Positions 25,583-34,893 of a stretch of DNA of 64,000 bases are shown one piece after another (within the stretch, counting starts at the first letter, position 1; every line of letters begins with the position of its first letter). The stretch is from JAFNAG01 sp963824985 (GTDB lineage Bacteria; Acidobacteriota; UBA6911): the NCBI GenBank assembly GCA_963824985.1, contig CAWGRQ010000027.1:61453-125452 (forward strand). Reading direction: 5' to 3'. The notes under the pieces were generated by a model. The model had not been told where the DNA came from and ran no database searches. It worked only from the letters and a program-made list of their open reading frames with translations. A program made the position numbers and the translations under genes.

Positions 25583-27655
25583 ATGATCATGGGTAGGATG
25601 GGCTCGCTCCCTCTGCTGCTTTCCGGCATATTGGTTGCCTCCTGCGGTTCACCTCAATCCCCCAGGAAGAAGACAATGGAAACCACCGTAACGGCAAAGC
25701 GAATGGTTGGTGAACTCGAAAGATTGGGGAAAAACGGCAACGACTTCATTGTTCTCGGGGTCGACGCGCCCGGGTTTGACCAGCTCACCCTCCGGCAGAA
25801 GCAGTTGGCGTACTACCTGTACCGTGCCGCCATCGCCGGACACACACTCGTCGATCAGCAGAATCACCGGTATGCGCTCGAAATCCGGACGCTGCTGGAG
25901 ACCATTTACCTGAACGCCGAGGGGATGGACCCGCAGGTCAAAGATGCTGTACACGACTATCTGAAATACATCTGGATCAACCATGGGCCCTATGACCATG
26001 ACTCACATGTTAAGACGTTGCCAAACACGCTGACCTTTGAAATGCTCAGACAAGGGGCCGAGTATGCCCAGTCGCGGGGCGCCAGGTTCGAGTTGGTTGG
26101 CGGAGAGACGTTGTCGGCGAAACTGGAGCGCCTGCGCCCCACCGTTTTTGATCCGAATTTCGAACCGATCATGACCAATCAGAAGAAGGGGGACGACATC
26201 ATTGCCACGAGCGCCGTCAACCTCTACGATCCGCGGCTGACGCAGAAGGAGATTGATGCCCTGCCTGAGGAATGGCAGCAGAGGCTTAATGTCCGGTTCG
26301 GGTTTGAAAACGGCAGAGCGGTGCCGGAGGTATACCGGATCGGTGGCCTGTACAGCGCGGATCTGGAGACCATCAGCCATTTCCTGAACCTGGCTCTCCC
26401 TTGCGCGGAAAGCGATGAGCAGCGGCGCGGCATCCAGGCTCTGATCGACTATTACAGCTCCGGCGACGAGGAGAAGTTCCGCCAGTATTCCGTTGACTGG
26501 CTGCGGTCGGACACCATCATCGACTATCTGAACGGATTCGTTGAAAGCTACATGGACCCGCGGGGAGTCATCGGCCAGTTCGAAGGGAACGTAAGCTTCG
26601 TATCGGATTCGACCCTGATCGGCCGGCTGGCGGAAAACGCCCTCTATTTCGAAAGGAAAATGCCGTGGCCCGAAGTGTACAAGCTGGAAAAGATCAACAA
26701 GCCGGTCGCGAATGTCGTGAATGTCATCGTGGAAACCGGAGACAGCGGGCCGACGTCACCGGCAGCCTACAATCTGCCGAACTACAACGACATCAGGCGC
26801 GACCACGGCAGCAAAAACATCATCCTGCTGAACATTGAAGAGGCCCGCTCCGACAAGATCCGGGAAGCTACCATCCACGAGTTCTATCTGCCCGAATACC
26901 AGGAACTGGTGCGCCGTTTCGGCGACCGGGCGCGGCAGTGGGAAGTCTATATGCACGAAGTAATCGGCCATGGTTCGGGCAAGCCGGCGGCCAGCCTGAA
27001 GGTCGATCCCGCCGTGGCGATCGGTCGCGCCTATTCGTCTCTCGAGGAGTGCCGCGCCGACCTGGTGGCCCTCTATCAGGCGGCGGATCCCAAGCTCGTC
27101 GAGATCGGCGCTTTCAAGCAGGAAGAGCAGGGGGACATCGTGCGGGCCATGTACATTTCCTACCTGCAGGGGCAGATGAATCGCTATCGCATGTATGAAG
27201 ACGATTTCGTGCGGGAAGCGCATCAGCGCGGACAGCAGCTCGTCCTGGGTTTCCTCCTGGAAGGCGGGGAGCGGGGCAACCGGGACTACGGGACCAGGGT
27301 CGTTACGACGAACGGCAACTATTATGTTGAAGTCGTCGATTTTGCCAAGGCCCGCCAGGGAGTCGGCGACCTGTTGAGCTATCTGCAGCGTGTCAAATCC
27401 AAGGGGGATGCCGCCGCGGCCACACAGATTTTTGACCGCTTCGGAACGCGCGTCAACCCGGACTGGCGCAAGAATGTGAGGGAGCGCGCCGCGCGGCTCA
27501 AGCTCCCCAACAAGTCGGCCTTCGTCTTCCCGCGTCTCGAACCGGTCATGGCGGGGAATGAGATCACGGAGGTGCGGCTTCACGTGGATGAGGACCTGAC
27601 CGCACAGCAGCTGCGCATGTCCCGGCTGCGCTTTAATAAAAAGATTCCGGAATAA
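25583..27655 (+). CDS. M49-family (dipeptidyl-peptidase III-like) zinc peptidase, lipoprotein
   Basis: ATG 25583 has GGAG upstream and starts a lipoprotein signal with lipobox VASC, giving 690 residues. The M49 zinc signature is present: HEVIGH near residue 458 with the third ligand in EECRAD near 488. The upper-lobe helices and the conserved GGxxxxVRFGFENG-like segment are also typical. DPP III enzymes cleave dipeptides from the N-terminus of short peptides. The signal implies a periplasmic or membrane-anchored form, unlike the cytosolic animal enzyme. It is followed 90 bp later by a secreted M14 peptidase on the same strand, suggesting a joint role in peptide scavenging. Confidence 0.92.
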   Translation: MIMGRMGSLPLLLSGILVASCGSPQSPRKKTMETTVTAKRMVGELERLGKNGNDFIVLGVDAPGFDQLTLRQKQLAYYLYRAAIAGHTLVDQQNHRYALEIRTLLETIYLNAEGMDPQVKDAVHDYLKYIWINHGPYDHDSHVKTLPNTLTFEMLRQGAEYAQSRGARFELVGGETLSAKLERLRPTVFDPNFEPIMTNQKKGDDIIATSAVNLYDPRLTQKEIDALPEEWQQRLNVRFGFENGRAVPEVYRIGGLYSADLETISHFLNLALPCAESDEQRRGIQALIDYYSSGDEEKFRQYSVDWLRSDTIIDYLNGFVESYMDPRGVIGQFEGNVSFVSDSTLIGRLAENALYFERKMPWPEVYKLEKINKPVANVVNVIVETGDSGPTSPAAYNLPNYNDIRRDHGSKNIILLNIEEARSDKIREATIHEFYLPEYQELVRRFGDRARQWEVYMHEVIGHGSGKPAASLKVDPAVAIGRAYSSLEECRADLVALYQAADPKLVEIGAFKQEEQGDIVRAMYISYLQGQMNRYRMYEDDFVREAHQRGQQLVLGFLLEGGERGNRDYGTRVVTTNGNYYVEVVDFAKARQGVGDLLSYLQRVKSKGDAAAATQIFDRFGTRVNPDWRKNVRERAARLKLPNKSAFVFPRLEPVMAGNEITEVRLHVDEDLTAQQLRMSRLRFNKKIPE

Positions 27656-27745
27656 AACAAGATCACGATGGCCGGGAAAGCCCGATGGAAACGCGGGTGA
27701 TCTTCCCGGACGCCTGTTTTTCCTGGTATCGATGGGAGGATTGCT

Positions 27746-30391
27746 ATGAGAGGGACCCGTAAAGCAACTGTCTGGTTGTCGATTGGCTGCGTCCTCGTTC
27801 TGGCCTGCACCTTTGCCTTGGCTCAGAGCTTGCCGTCGCCGGAACAGTTCCTCGGCTATGCCGTGGGCGCGGAAAAGAAGCTAGTGCGCTGGGACAAGCA
27901 GCTCGAGTACCTGCAGCTGATCGCCAAGGGTTCGGACCGGGTGCTGTTTCAGGAAACCGGCAAGACAACCAACAACAATCCGTTCGTGCTCATGGTGATC
28001 TCTTCCCCCGCCAATCTGAAGAACATCGAACATTACCGGCAGATTAACAGGCGGCTCTTTGACCCGAGGACCATTTCCACGGATAAAGAGGCGCAAGCCT
28101 TGGTGCAGGAAGGCCGCATCTTCGTCCTGATTACCTGCAGCATTCATGCCACGGAAATCGGGGCCAATCAGATGACCCTGGAGGCGGTACACCGGCTCGC
28201 CACGGAGAATTCGCCCGAGATTCAGACGATTCTGGATAACGTGATTTTTCTCCTGGTCCCCAGCCTCAATCCTGACGGTCAGATCATGGTGACCGACTGG
28301 TACAACAAGAATCTCGGCACTCCATACGAGAACAGCCCGATGCCCTGGCTTTATCATACCTATGTCGGGCACGACAACAACCGGGATGCCTATATGTTCA
28401 CCCAGAAGGAAACCCGGCTGATCGGCGGGATCCTGTACCAGGACTGGCTGCCGGAAGTCTGGCTGGACATGCATCAGATGGGGGGCAACGGAGCCCGCAT
28501 CTTCGTCATGCCCGCCATGGATCCGATCAATCCCAATGTCGATCCGCTGGTCTATCGCAACACCGGCCTGCTGGGATTTGCTCAGGCGGCGGCGCTCGAG
28601 CGCGCAGGCAAAGAAGGGATCCTTTACGGCGAGCAGTATACGTACTGGTGGGAAGGGGCCATGGCCTGGACCGGATGGTGGCACAATATGCTCGGCCTGC
28701 TCACCGAGGTGGCATCCACACAGCTGGCGACCTCTGTGGAACAGGCGCGGGCCACACCCGGCCAACCGCCGCAGGCGGCTGGGGGTGGACGCGGTGGCGG
28801 CGGCCGTGGCGGCGCGGCGGCGGGAGGAATGTCGCCCGCGCCCAACGACGTGCAATTCCGCTCGAACTATCCGCGTCCATGGCTTGGGGGCCGCTGGACC
28901 CTTCGTGACATCGTCGACTACGACCGGATTGCCACCTTTGGACTTCTGCAAACGTCGGCCAACCTGCGTGTGCAGCTGCTCGAGGGGCTGTATTCGATCG
29001 GCAAACGCCAGATCGAGATGGGGAAAAAGGGCGATCCGTATGCGATCGTGATACCGCGCGAACAGGCCGACCGCCCCACGGTGGTGAAGCTGCTTCAGAC
29101 CCTGGCGCTCGGGGGCGTCGAAGTCCATCAGGCGCAGGCGGCCTTCTCGGCGGATGGCGCGAGCTATCCGGCCGGGACATACGTGATCCTGCTGGCGCAG
29201 CCGTTCCGTGCTTACGCCAAGGACATGCTCGAAGCCCAGGTCTATCCGAAAATATCTCCGGCGCCCGGCCAGCCGCCGCGGCCCCCGTACGATGTTGCCG
29301 GTTGGTCCCTGGGCATGCAAATGGGAGTCGATACTCCCTTTGTCCGAAGACCCTTTGAGGCCGATCTCAAGAAGCTGGAGACCATCGATCTGCCAGGTGG
29401 AACGGTTTCCGGGCAGGGCTCCGCCTATCTTCTGAGTCATGCGCCGAACAACAGCCTGGTTGCGGTCAACCGCCTGCTTAAGGGCGGATACGAAATCTCC
29501 TGGCTGACCGAGCCGGCCGGTATTGGAGGGAAGACTTATGCGGCTGGAACGATCGTGGTCCGGGGCGGCAAAGACCTGGCCGGGACCATGACCGGCCTGG
29601 TCCGGACGCTGGGCATCGACGCCGTCGCCGCCGACGTGCCGGCAAATGTCGCTGCCATGCGCATCCGCAGCCCGCGAACTGCCCTTTACCAGCCCTGGGG
29701 CGGCAATATGGATGAAGGCTGGACACGCTGGCTCCTGGAGCAGAATGAGTTCCCCTTTGCGACCGTCCACCCGGAAGACCTGCGCAACGGCGGTCTGACC
29801 GGAAAATATGATGCGATCCTTTTCCCCGACATGAGCCCGCAGCAGATCATCAACGGTCAGGGCGGCCGCAATGTCATGGAGCAGTACCAGGGAGGGATCG
29901 CCGAATCGGGACTCAAATCGTTGCGCAGTTTTGTGGAAGGCGGCGGCAGTGTCATCACGATCGGAAGGAGTTCCTCGCTGCTGCTCGACAATTTCGCCGC
30001 TCCCTACCGCGACGGCCTGCAGGGGATTCGCCGGGAGGAGTTTTTCTGCCCCGGTTCGGTGCTCCGGGTTCTGGTGGACACGACCCATCCGCTCGGCTAC
30101 GGGATGAACGAGGACAGCAATTCCTATTTTGCCAACTCGATGGTCCTGGAACCGGCCGATTCGTTTTCCACCATGAAGGCGTCTATCGTGGTGCGCTATC
30201 CGAATGAAAACATTCTCCAGAGCGGCTGGTTGCAGGGGGAATCGTATCTCTACAACAAGGTAGGGGTGGCGGAAGTGAAACTGGGCAAGGGCCGGATGGT
30301 GCTCATGCCCCTGAAGGTGCAGCAGCGCGCGCAGCCTTACGCCACATTCAAGCTGCTCTTCAATGCCATCCTGACATCGGCCGTGGAGTAG
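27746..30391 (+). CDS. Secreted M14-family zinc carboxypeptidase-like protein with Gly-rich insert
   Basis: 881 residues with a signal peptide (cleavage after ALA, about residue 26) and GGAGG before the ATG. The M14 zinc motif HxxE is IHATE (His134, Glu137), followed by NPDG and HDNNRDA segments and a likely third ligand in DMHQMGG. A low-complexity insert rich in Gly and Arg occupies about residues 346-368, just before the second half. The C-terminal half (about 560-881) resembles the glutamine-amidotransferase-like domain often fused to these large peptidases. Family members remove C-terminal residues from peptides; activity here is not certain. It probably acts in the periplasm together with the upstream M49 enzyme. 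Confidence 0.88.
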   Translation: MRGTRKATVWLSIGCVLVLACTFALAQSLPSPEQFLGYAVGAEKKLVRWDKQLEYLQLIAKGSDRVLFQETGKTTNNNPFVLMVISSPANLKNIEHYRQINRRLFDPRTISTDKEAQALVQEGRIFVLITCSIHATEIGANQMTLEAVHRLATENSPEIQTILDNVIFLLVPSLNPDGQIMVTDWYNKNLGTPYENSPMPWLYHTYVGHDNNRDAYMFTQKETRLIGGILYQDWLPEVWLDMHQMGGNGARIFVMPAMDPINPNVDPLVYRNTGLLGFAQAAALERAGKEGILYGEQYTYWWEGAMAWTGWWHNMLGLLTEVASTQLATSVEQARATPGQPPQAAGGGRGGGGRGGAAAGGMSPAPNDVQFRSNYPRPWLGGRWTLRDIVDYDRIATFGLLQTSANLRVQLLEGLYSIGKRQIEMGKKGDPYAIVIPREQADRPTVVKLLQTLALGGVEVHQAQAAFSADGASYPAGTYVILLAQPFRAYAKDMLEAQVYPKISPAPGQPPRPPYDVAGWSLGMQMGVDTPFVRRPFEADLKKLETIDLPGGTVSGQGSAYLLSHAPNNSLVAVNRLLKGGYEISWLTEPAGIGGKTYAAGTIVVRGGKDLAGTMTGLVRTLGIDAVAADVPANVAAMRIRSPRTALYQPWGGNMDEGWTRWLLEQNEFPFATVHPEDLRNGGLTGKYDAILFPDMSPQQIINGQGGRNVMEQYQGGIAESGLKSLRSFVEGGGSVITIGRSSSLLLDNFAAPYRDGLQGIRREEFFCPGSVLRVLVDTTHPLGYGMNEDSNSYFANSMVLEPADSFSTMKASIVVRYPNENILQSGWLQGESYLYNKVGVAEVKLGKGRMVLMPLKVQQRAQPYATFKLLFNAILTSAVE

Positions 30392-30682
30392 GCGAGCGCC
30401 GTCGAAATCCATCTTCGTTATTCGGCGCGTTTTTGGTGCGCTCCGGGCAGGCGACGGCATTCGCTGGAGGGGGCGCCACGGCACGAATGCAGGTATCGAA
30501 TTTCGAGGTTTGACTTTTTGGCGCGGCCGGTGTGAAATAGAGGGGCGTAAACGCGGTCGGCATTCCTCTATTTTAAAATTGTCAGAATTCCGCCGGGGAG
30601 GCCATTCCGGGCCGAACCTGCAAGTGCGTGATGAATCTCATATGCCATGCGGGCATTCCCGCCGGGCTGTGCGGAGGCCACA

Positions 30683-31231
30683 ATGAAGAACTCGCGTATT
30701 TTCTGCATTTTGATCATCTTGTCGCTCGCCCTTTTTCTCTCCGCATGCTCCACCAGGCCCACGGCGATGATCCAGCAGGCCGAGGAGGCCAGGACCGAGG
30801 CGGCTGCAGAGCACGCTGAACTGTTTGCTCCGGACGATTGGAGCACCGCTGAATCCGACTGGAAGGCCGCTTCGGAGAAGCTCGATGCCGGAAGTTACGG
30901 TGAGGCCAACACCCTGCTCCTGAAGGCCAAGACTCGTTACGACAAGGCCAAGTCGCTTGCCAAAGGTAAGCGCGAGGTGGCCGAAAAGGAGATTGCCGGG
31001 GCGCAGACGACCGCCAACATCAGGCTCAAGAAAGATTTGATGGAAAATCCCGCGGTCCAGCGGCTGTCAGCCGCCCGCAAGTCGGCGCTGGACGGGATTG
31101 TGAAGGAGATCGAGGACAGCATTAATAAGGTTACCGCCTTAGTCCAGAATGGGCAGTACGAAGAAGCCCGTCTCCTGATCGGGAATACCCAGCGCAGAAT
31201 CTGGGAAGTTCAGCAGGAATATTTGAAATAA
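30683..31231 (+). CDS. Lipoprotein with TPR-like/DUF4398-type helical region (paralogue 1)
   Basis: ATG 30683 has GGAGG upstream and begins a lipoprotein signal with lipobox LSAC, giving 182 residues. The mature part is helical, with segments such as EEARTEAAAEHAELFAPDDW and LLKAKTRYDKAKSLAKGKR that look like DUF4398-type repeats of envelope lipoproteins. It shares pattern and length with the next gene (lipobox, APxDWxxA, a Lys/Ala-rich helix, a C-terminal YxxAxxL helix), so the two are tandem paralogues. Function is unknown; such proteins usually sit at the periplasmic face of a membrane. Confidence 0.78.
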   Translation: MKNSRIFCILIILSLALFLSACSTRPTAMIQQAEEARTEAAAEHAELFAPDDWSTAESDWKAASEKLDAGSYGEANTLLLKAKTRYDKAKSLAKGKREVAEKEIAGAQTTANIRLKKDLMENPAVQRLSAARKSALDGIVKEIEDSINKVTALVQNGQYEEARLLIGNTQRRIWEVQQEYLK

Positions 31232-31348
31232 AACCAACGGCATCTGTAGCAATGCCGCTGTGGGTCGGTACCATGGCTCGCCAGAGCCCATGGGAAATCC
31301 GGTCATTGTGAACCTTTCTCCAGCTACGGAGAGATCGCAGAGGCAACC

Positions 31349-31882
31349 ATGATGAATTCCTGTCGTTTTCCTGTCCTTGTCGGCGCAATCCTGTGTCTGT
31401 CATGTTTTGGCTGCGCTTCCAGGCCGGATGAACAGATCAAACTCGCCCAGGACGCCATGAATCAGGCTATCGAACAGTTTGCCGACCAATATGCTCCGGG
31501 CGATTGGAAGGGCGCCAAGGATCTCTGGGATCAGGGACAGGCCCAGGTGGCGCAGGAACAATACGCATCTGCTGCGGAAACTTTCCTGCGCGCCAAGGCT
31601 CGCTTCCTCAAGGCCACCGAAGTGGCGAAAGCTGAGCGGGAGTCGATGCATAAGCAGGTTATGGACATTCTGGCGAACATCGATGCCCGCTATTCCGGTT
31701 TCAAAGCGGGAGTGGCTCCGGCCGCCAAAAAGGAGTTTATGGCGGCGAGCGCCGATATCGACAAGCGGATCGCCGACGTCAAAAGCCTGATGACCCAGGG
31801 GGACTACATCCAGGCAAAGACTCTTGGCCAGCAGGCGCTGCAAGCGATCGATTTTAACGAGAAAACACTTAAGAAGAAGTAA
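31349..31882 (+). CDS. Lipoprotein with TPR-like/DUF4398-type helical region (paralogue 2)
   Basis: 177 residues from ATG 31349 (ATG 31352 possible; GAGG upstream). Lipobox CFGC follows a short hydrophobic signal. The mature helices repeat the plan of the preceding gene: a Gln/Ala-rich helix, YAPGDWKGAKDLW, AAETFLRAKARF, and a C-terminal GDYIQAKTLGQQAL helix. Sequence divergence from paralogue 1 is high enough that the duplication is not recent. An imperfect hairpin CCATGGCTC/GAGCCCATGG lies in the 117-bp gap between them. Function unknown. Confidence 0.78.
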   Translation: MMNSCRFPVLVGAILCLSCFGCASRPDEQIKLAQDAMNQAIEQFADQYAPGDWKGAKDLWDQGQAQVAQEQYASAAETFLRAKARFLKATEVAKAERESMHKQVMDILANIDARYSGFKAGVAPAAKKEFMAASADIDKRIADVKSLMTQGDYIQAKTLGQQALQAIDFNEKTLKKK

Positions 31883-32022
31883 ACAGCGGGCATCCGGCAG
31901 TAAGCGGGAGCGTTGCATGGCCCCCGGGCTTCCAGATCGCTTTGAAAATATTGGGCCGGTCCCGGTGAATTCCGACCCCCGCAGGACACAACTTTTGCCG
32001 ATAGTACTGTCACTCGGTACCG

Positions 32023-32323
32023 GTATCTGTTTAGCCGCTGCTGAACAGCAGAACGCAGAGTCGCAGAGGCGCAAGGACGCAAAGGGAGCCCTTTCGGTTC
32101 GTGGGCGTGGGCGGCCTTCGGCCGCATCCTTGGACGAACCGCGCGAGAAAGCGCAACCCTCCTGAGTAGCCGCTGCCCGCGCTTTCTCGCGCGGCTCGCC
32201 CAAGGATACGCCAGCGCGAAGCGCTGCGCCCACGCCTGTTGCTCAGTGTCGATCTTTGCGCCCTTGCGCCCTTGCGTCTTTGCGTTTTGCCTCTTCGTCC
32301 ATTTTATTTGGCTAAACAATTAC
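32023..32323 (+). mobile_element. MITE-like element (301 bp), GTAA-type terminal repeats, 8-bp target duplication
   Basis: The ends are GTATCTGTTTAGCC and GGCTAAACAATTAC, a 14-bp inverted repeat with three differences. Flanking 8-bp direct repeats CGGTACCG lie at 32015-32022 and 32324-32331. Inside are subterminal CGCAAAG-word arms, a C(TTCG)G tetraloop hairpin (GCGGCC/GGCCGC) near 32111-32125, and a long hairpin with arms at about 32123-32154 and 32178-32209. No open reading frame is convincing and no transposase is present, so it is non-autonomous. It inserted at the 3' end of the downstream ABC ATPase gene and now encodes that protein's last six residues and stop codon. Confidence 0.88.
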
Positions 32324-33011
32324 CGGTACCGGCAACAGGCGGCTGCTCATTACCTGCCATCCAGCCGTCAACCAGCTGAATGATATGTGACCCATACGAG
32401 GCATTTTTCTCAGAGTGGGTTACCTGGATGATGGTCGTCCCCTCGTCGTTGAGTTTTTTGAACAGGTCCATAATTTCCTTGCCCTGGCTGGAGTGCAGAT
32501 TTCCCGTCGGTTCGTCGGCTAGGATGACCTTGGGGCTGGCGATCACGGCCCTGGCCACCGCCACCAGTTGCTGCTGACCTCCGGACAATTGGGTCGGGTA
32601 GAGGTCCTTTTTCCCGACGATCTGGAACCTGTCGAGGGTGTCGCAGACGGTGCTTTCCCGGTCCTTTCGGGGGAGGTTGCGGTAGGAAAGCGGCAGGTCG
32701 AGGTTTTCATAGACGGTCAGGTTGTCCAGCAGATGGTAGCTCTGGAACACGAAACCGATATTGCGCTTGTGCAGCTCGGCGCGCTCTTTCTGTTTGAGCT
32801 TGTGCACCGGGACATCCATAAAGTAGTACTCCCCTGTCCAGGCGCTGTCGTACATTCCCAGGATGTGCAGCAGAGTGGATTTGCCGGCGCCGGACGGGCC
32901 CATGATGGAGACAAAATCCCCCGCTTGGACATGCAGGTCGATGCGGCGCAACACCCAGGTTTTGGTGACGCCGTGCTCAAAACACTTTTCGATGTTCTTC
33001 AGTTTGATCAT
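32304..33011 (-). CDS. ABC transporter ATPase, LolD/MacB (FtsE-like) type, orphan; C-terminus altered by a mobile element
   Basis: The start at ATG 33011 (MIKLKNIEKCF) fits the family; GAGG lies 11 bases upstream. 235 residues with Walker A GPSGAGKST, Q-loop FVFQSYHLL, signature LSGGQQQLVAVARA, Walker B VILADEPTGN and switch QVTHS. This group energises lipoprotein-release or macrolide/antimicrobial-peptide exporters. No permease gene is adjacent, so its partner is elsewhere. The last residues (GNCLAK) and the stop come from the mobile element at 32023-32323. Removing the element and one target copy predicts an original end ...VAGTE. Confidence 0.88.
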   Translation of the reverse strand: MIKLKNIEKCFEHGVTKTWVLRRIDLHVQAGDFVSIMGPSGAGKSTLLHILGMYDSAWTGEYYFMDVPVHKLKQKERAELHKRNIGFVFQSYHLLDNLTVYENLDLPLSYRNLPRKDRESTVCDTLDRFQIVGKKDLYPTQLSGGQQQLVAVARAVIASPKVILADEPTGNLHSSQGKEIMDLFKKLNDEGTTIIQVTHSEKNASYGSHIIQLVDGWMAGNEQPPVAGTGNCLAK

Positions 33012-33170
33012 GACGGGTACGCCCTCAGGAGTAAAATGCGAGTTTAGCATTTCGCGGTTTGGGCCACAACCACCGACCCTGCTCTACCGGCGCACGATGC
33101 TTGACAACCAGAAAAGAATCCCACAGACTCACACTCACCGCGTTTCGAGTTACTATTGAGAAGGAGAGCC

Positions 33171-34571
33171 ATGGCACACCTCCAATTCCTCGGCGGCGCC
33201 GGCACTGTGACCGGCTCCAAATATCTGGTTGACACCGGCAAGACCCGTTTCCTGGTCGACTGCGGCATGTTCCAGGGGGCCAAACAACTGCGCCTGCTCA
33301 ACTGGGAGGCACTGCCGATCCGCCCCTCGACCTTGGATCACGTTTTCCTGACCCATGCCCACGTCGATCACATAGGCATGCTGCCTGTTTTTGTGCGGGA
33401 AGGCTATCAGGGACCCGCCTGGTGCACTCCAGTCACGCTCGAGCTGGCCGGGATCAATCTGGCCGATGTTGCGCACCTGCAGGAGGAAGATGCGAGGTTT
33501 GCCAACAAGCAGGGGTTCAGCAAACATAAGCCTGCCCTTCCGCTGTACACTTTACAGGATGTCGAGCGGGCGCTGCAGCACCTGCAGCCTCTGACATATG
33601 AAAAGCCGATGGAACTGAAGGGCGGCTCACGGGTTCAGTTTCACGATGCCGGACACATTCTGGGATCGGCGATGGTGGCGGTCGAGCTGCCCAATGGGAA
33701 ACACTCCCCGACCACTGTTGCGTTCTCGGGGGATTTGGGGCGGTATGATGCGCGTCTGGACACCGATCCCTCTACGCTGGAACGCGTCGACCATTTGATC
33801 GTGGAATCGACTTACGGGAATCGGCGGCATCCCGATGAGGACAAGGCCGCGGACGAGCTTGCCGAGGCCATCAAGGCGACCGCCGGGCGCGGCGGTTCCC
33901 TATTGATGCCGGCGTTTGCCCTGGGCCGGACCCAGATTCTGCTCTACACGATCCGGGAACTGAAAGCCAAGGGGAGGATTCCGGATCTGCCGGTGTACAT
34001 CGACAGCCCCATGGCCATCTCGGTTACGGATGTATACTGCCGGCATATCGAATCGCTCGATCGGGAGGCACAGAAGATTTTCAAGGAAACCGGCACCTGC
34101 CCGATTCTGTGCCCAAATCTCCACATCGTCCGCACGCCCGCGGAATCGAAGGCGCTCAACAGCCTGCATTACCCATGCATCATCATTTCAGCCAGTGGCA
34201 TGGCTACCGGCGGCCGGGTATTGCACCATCTCAAGCACCGGCTTCCGGATCCGCGGAACACAATCCTCTTTGCGGGATTTCAGGCCAACGGAACACGGGG
34301 GCAGATTCTCAGGGACGGGGCTCGCGAAATCAAAATCCACGGCGAGATGGTGCCGGTCCGGGCACGCATCCAGGCCATGGAATCACTCTCGCGTCATGCC
34401 GATGCGGGGGAGATTCTTCGCTGGCTGGGCGGGGTGCGCGTGCCCCCGAAACATACCTATGTGGTTCATGGAGAACCGGAGTCAAGCGAGGCGCTAGCCC
34501 AAGCGATCCGAAAGCAGCTGAGGTGGAAGGTCAGCGTGCCCGCATATCTTGATACGGTCGAAATAACATAG
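33171..34571 (+). CDS. MBL-fold beta-CASP ribonuclease/metallohydrolase (CPSF73-like)
   Basis: ATG 33171 has GGAG six bases upstream, giving 466 residues. The metallo-beta-lactamase motif THAHVDHIG places metal ligands at His62, His64, Asp66 and His67. Further ligands are in DAGHILGSA and SGDLGR, and the beta-CASP segment shows PAFALGRTQ, ISASGMATGG and VHGE near the C-terminus. These proteins cleave RNA, as in bacterial homologues of CPSF73; the substrate here is unknown. The stop codon TAG takes its final G from a mobile element inserted directly after it (34571); the pre-insertion stop would have been TAA. Confidence 0.92.
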   Translation: MAHLQFLGGAGTVTGSKYLVDTGKTRFLVDCGMFQGAKQLRLLNWEALPIRPSTLDHVFLTHAHVDHIGMLPVFVREGYQGPAWCTPVTLELAGINLADVAHLQEEDARFANKQGFSKHKPALPLYTLQDVERALQHLQPLTYEKPMELKGGSRVQFHDAGHILGSAMVAVELPNGKHSPTTVAFSGDLGRYDARLDTDPSTLERVDHLIVESTYGNRRHPDEDKAADELAEAIKATAGRGGSLLMPAFALGRTQILLYTIRELKAKGRIPDLPVYIDSPMAISVTDVYCRHIESLDREAQKIFKETGTCPILCPNLHIVRTPAESKALNSLHYPCIIISASGMATGGRVLHHLKHRLPDPRNTILFAGFQANGTRGQILRDGAREIKIHGEMVPVRARIQAMESLSRHADAGEILRWLGGVRVPPKHTYVVHGEPESSEALAQAIRKQLRWKVSVPAYLDTVEIT

Positions 34572-34786
34572 TAACTGTTTGGGCATATGGTCAGAGGCAG
34601 CGAAAAGCGGCCACGGATTTCGGGATTCCGCAGATTTTTTGAAGGCACTGCCATTAGGGGAGTGTTTCTTGCACCCTCCAGGAGAGTGGCAAAGACGATA
34701 TCATTTGGCGCGCCTCAATATACGCTTACCATATGCATTTAAATCGATGGAATCCGTGGCTGCTTTTAAAAAGGCCGAATAATTAC
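34571..34786 (+). mobile_element. MITE-like element (216 bp) of the CCACGGATT family with 8-bp target duplication
   Basis: The ends GTAACTGTTTGG and CCGAATAATTAC form a 12-bp inverted repeat with three mismatches and start with GTAA. They closely resemble the ends of the 32023 and 46254 elements. Perfect 8-bp direct repeats ATAACATA flank it (34563-34570 and 34787-34794). Subterminal GGCCACGGATT and AATCCGTGGCTGC face each other. An older inverted copy lies at 20632-20838 and a truncated one at 45977-46045. The element carries an open frame whose end (RLPYAFKSMESVAAF) is also open in the 20.6-kb copy, but no start signal is seen. Confidence 0.82.
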
Positions 34787-34893
34787 ATAACATAAGGGCG
34801 GAGAGCGCCGGCAGAGGAGCAGGCGGCGGAGCCGCCAACAGAAGCTCGGATCCTGCAGTTACCCGGATTCCCTTGGCATTGAAGGTTGGATCG

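Noticed and set aside
27881..30484. 867-codon open frame on the minus strand
   Set aside because: Shadow of the M14 peptidase gene.
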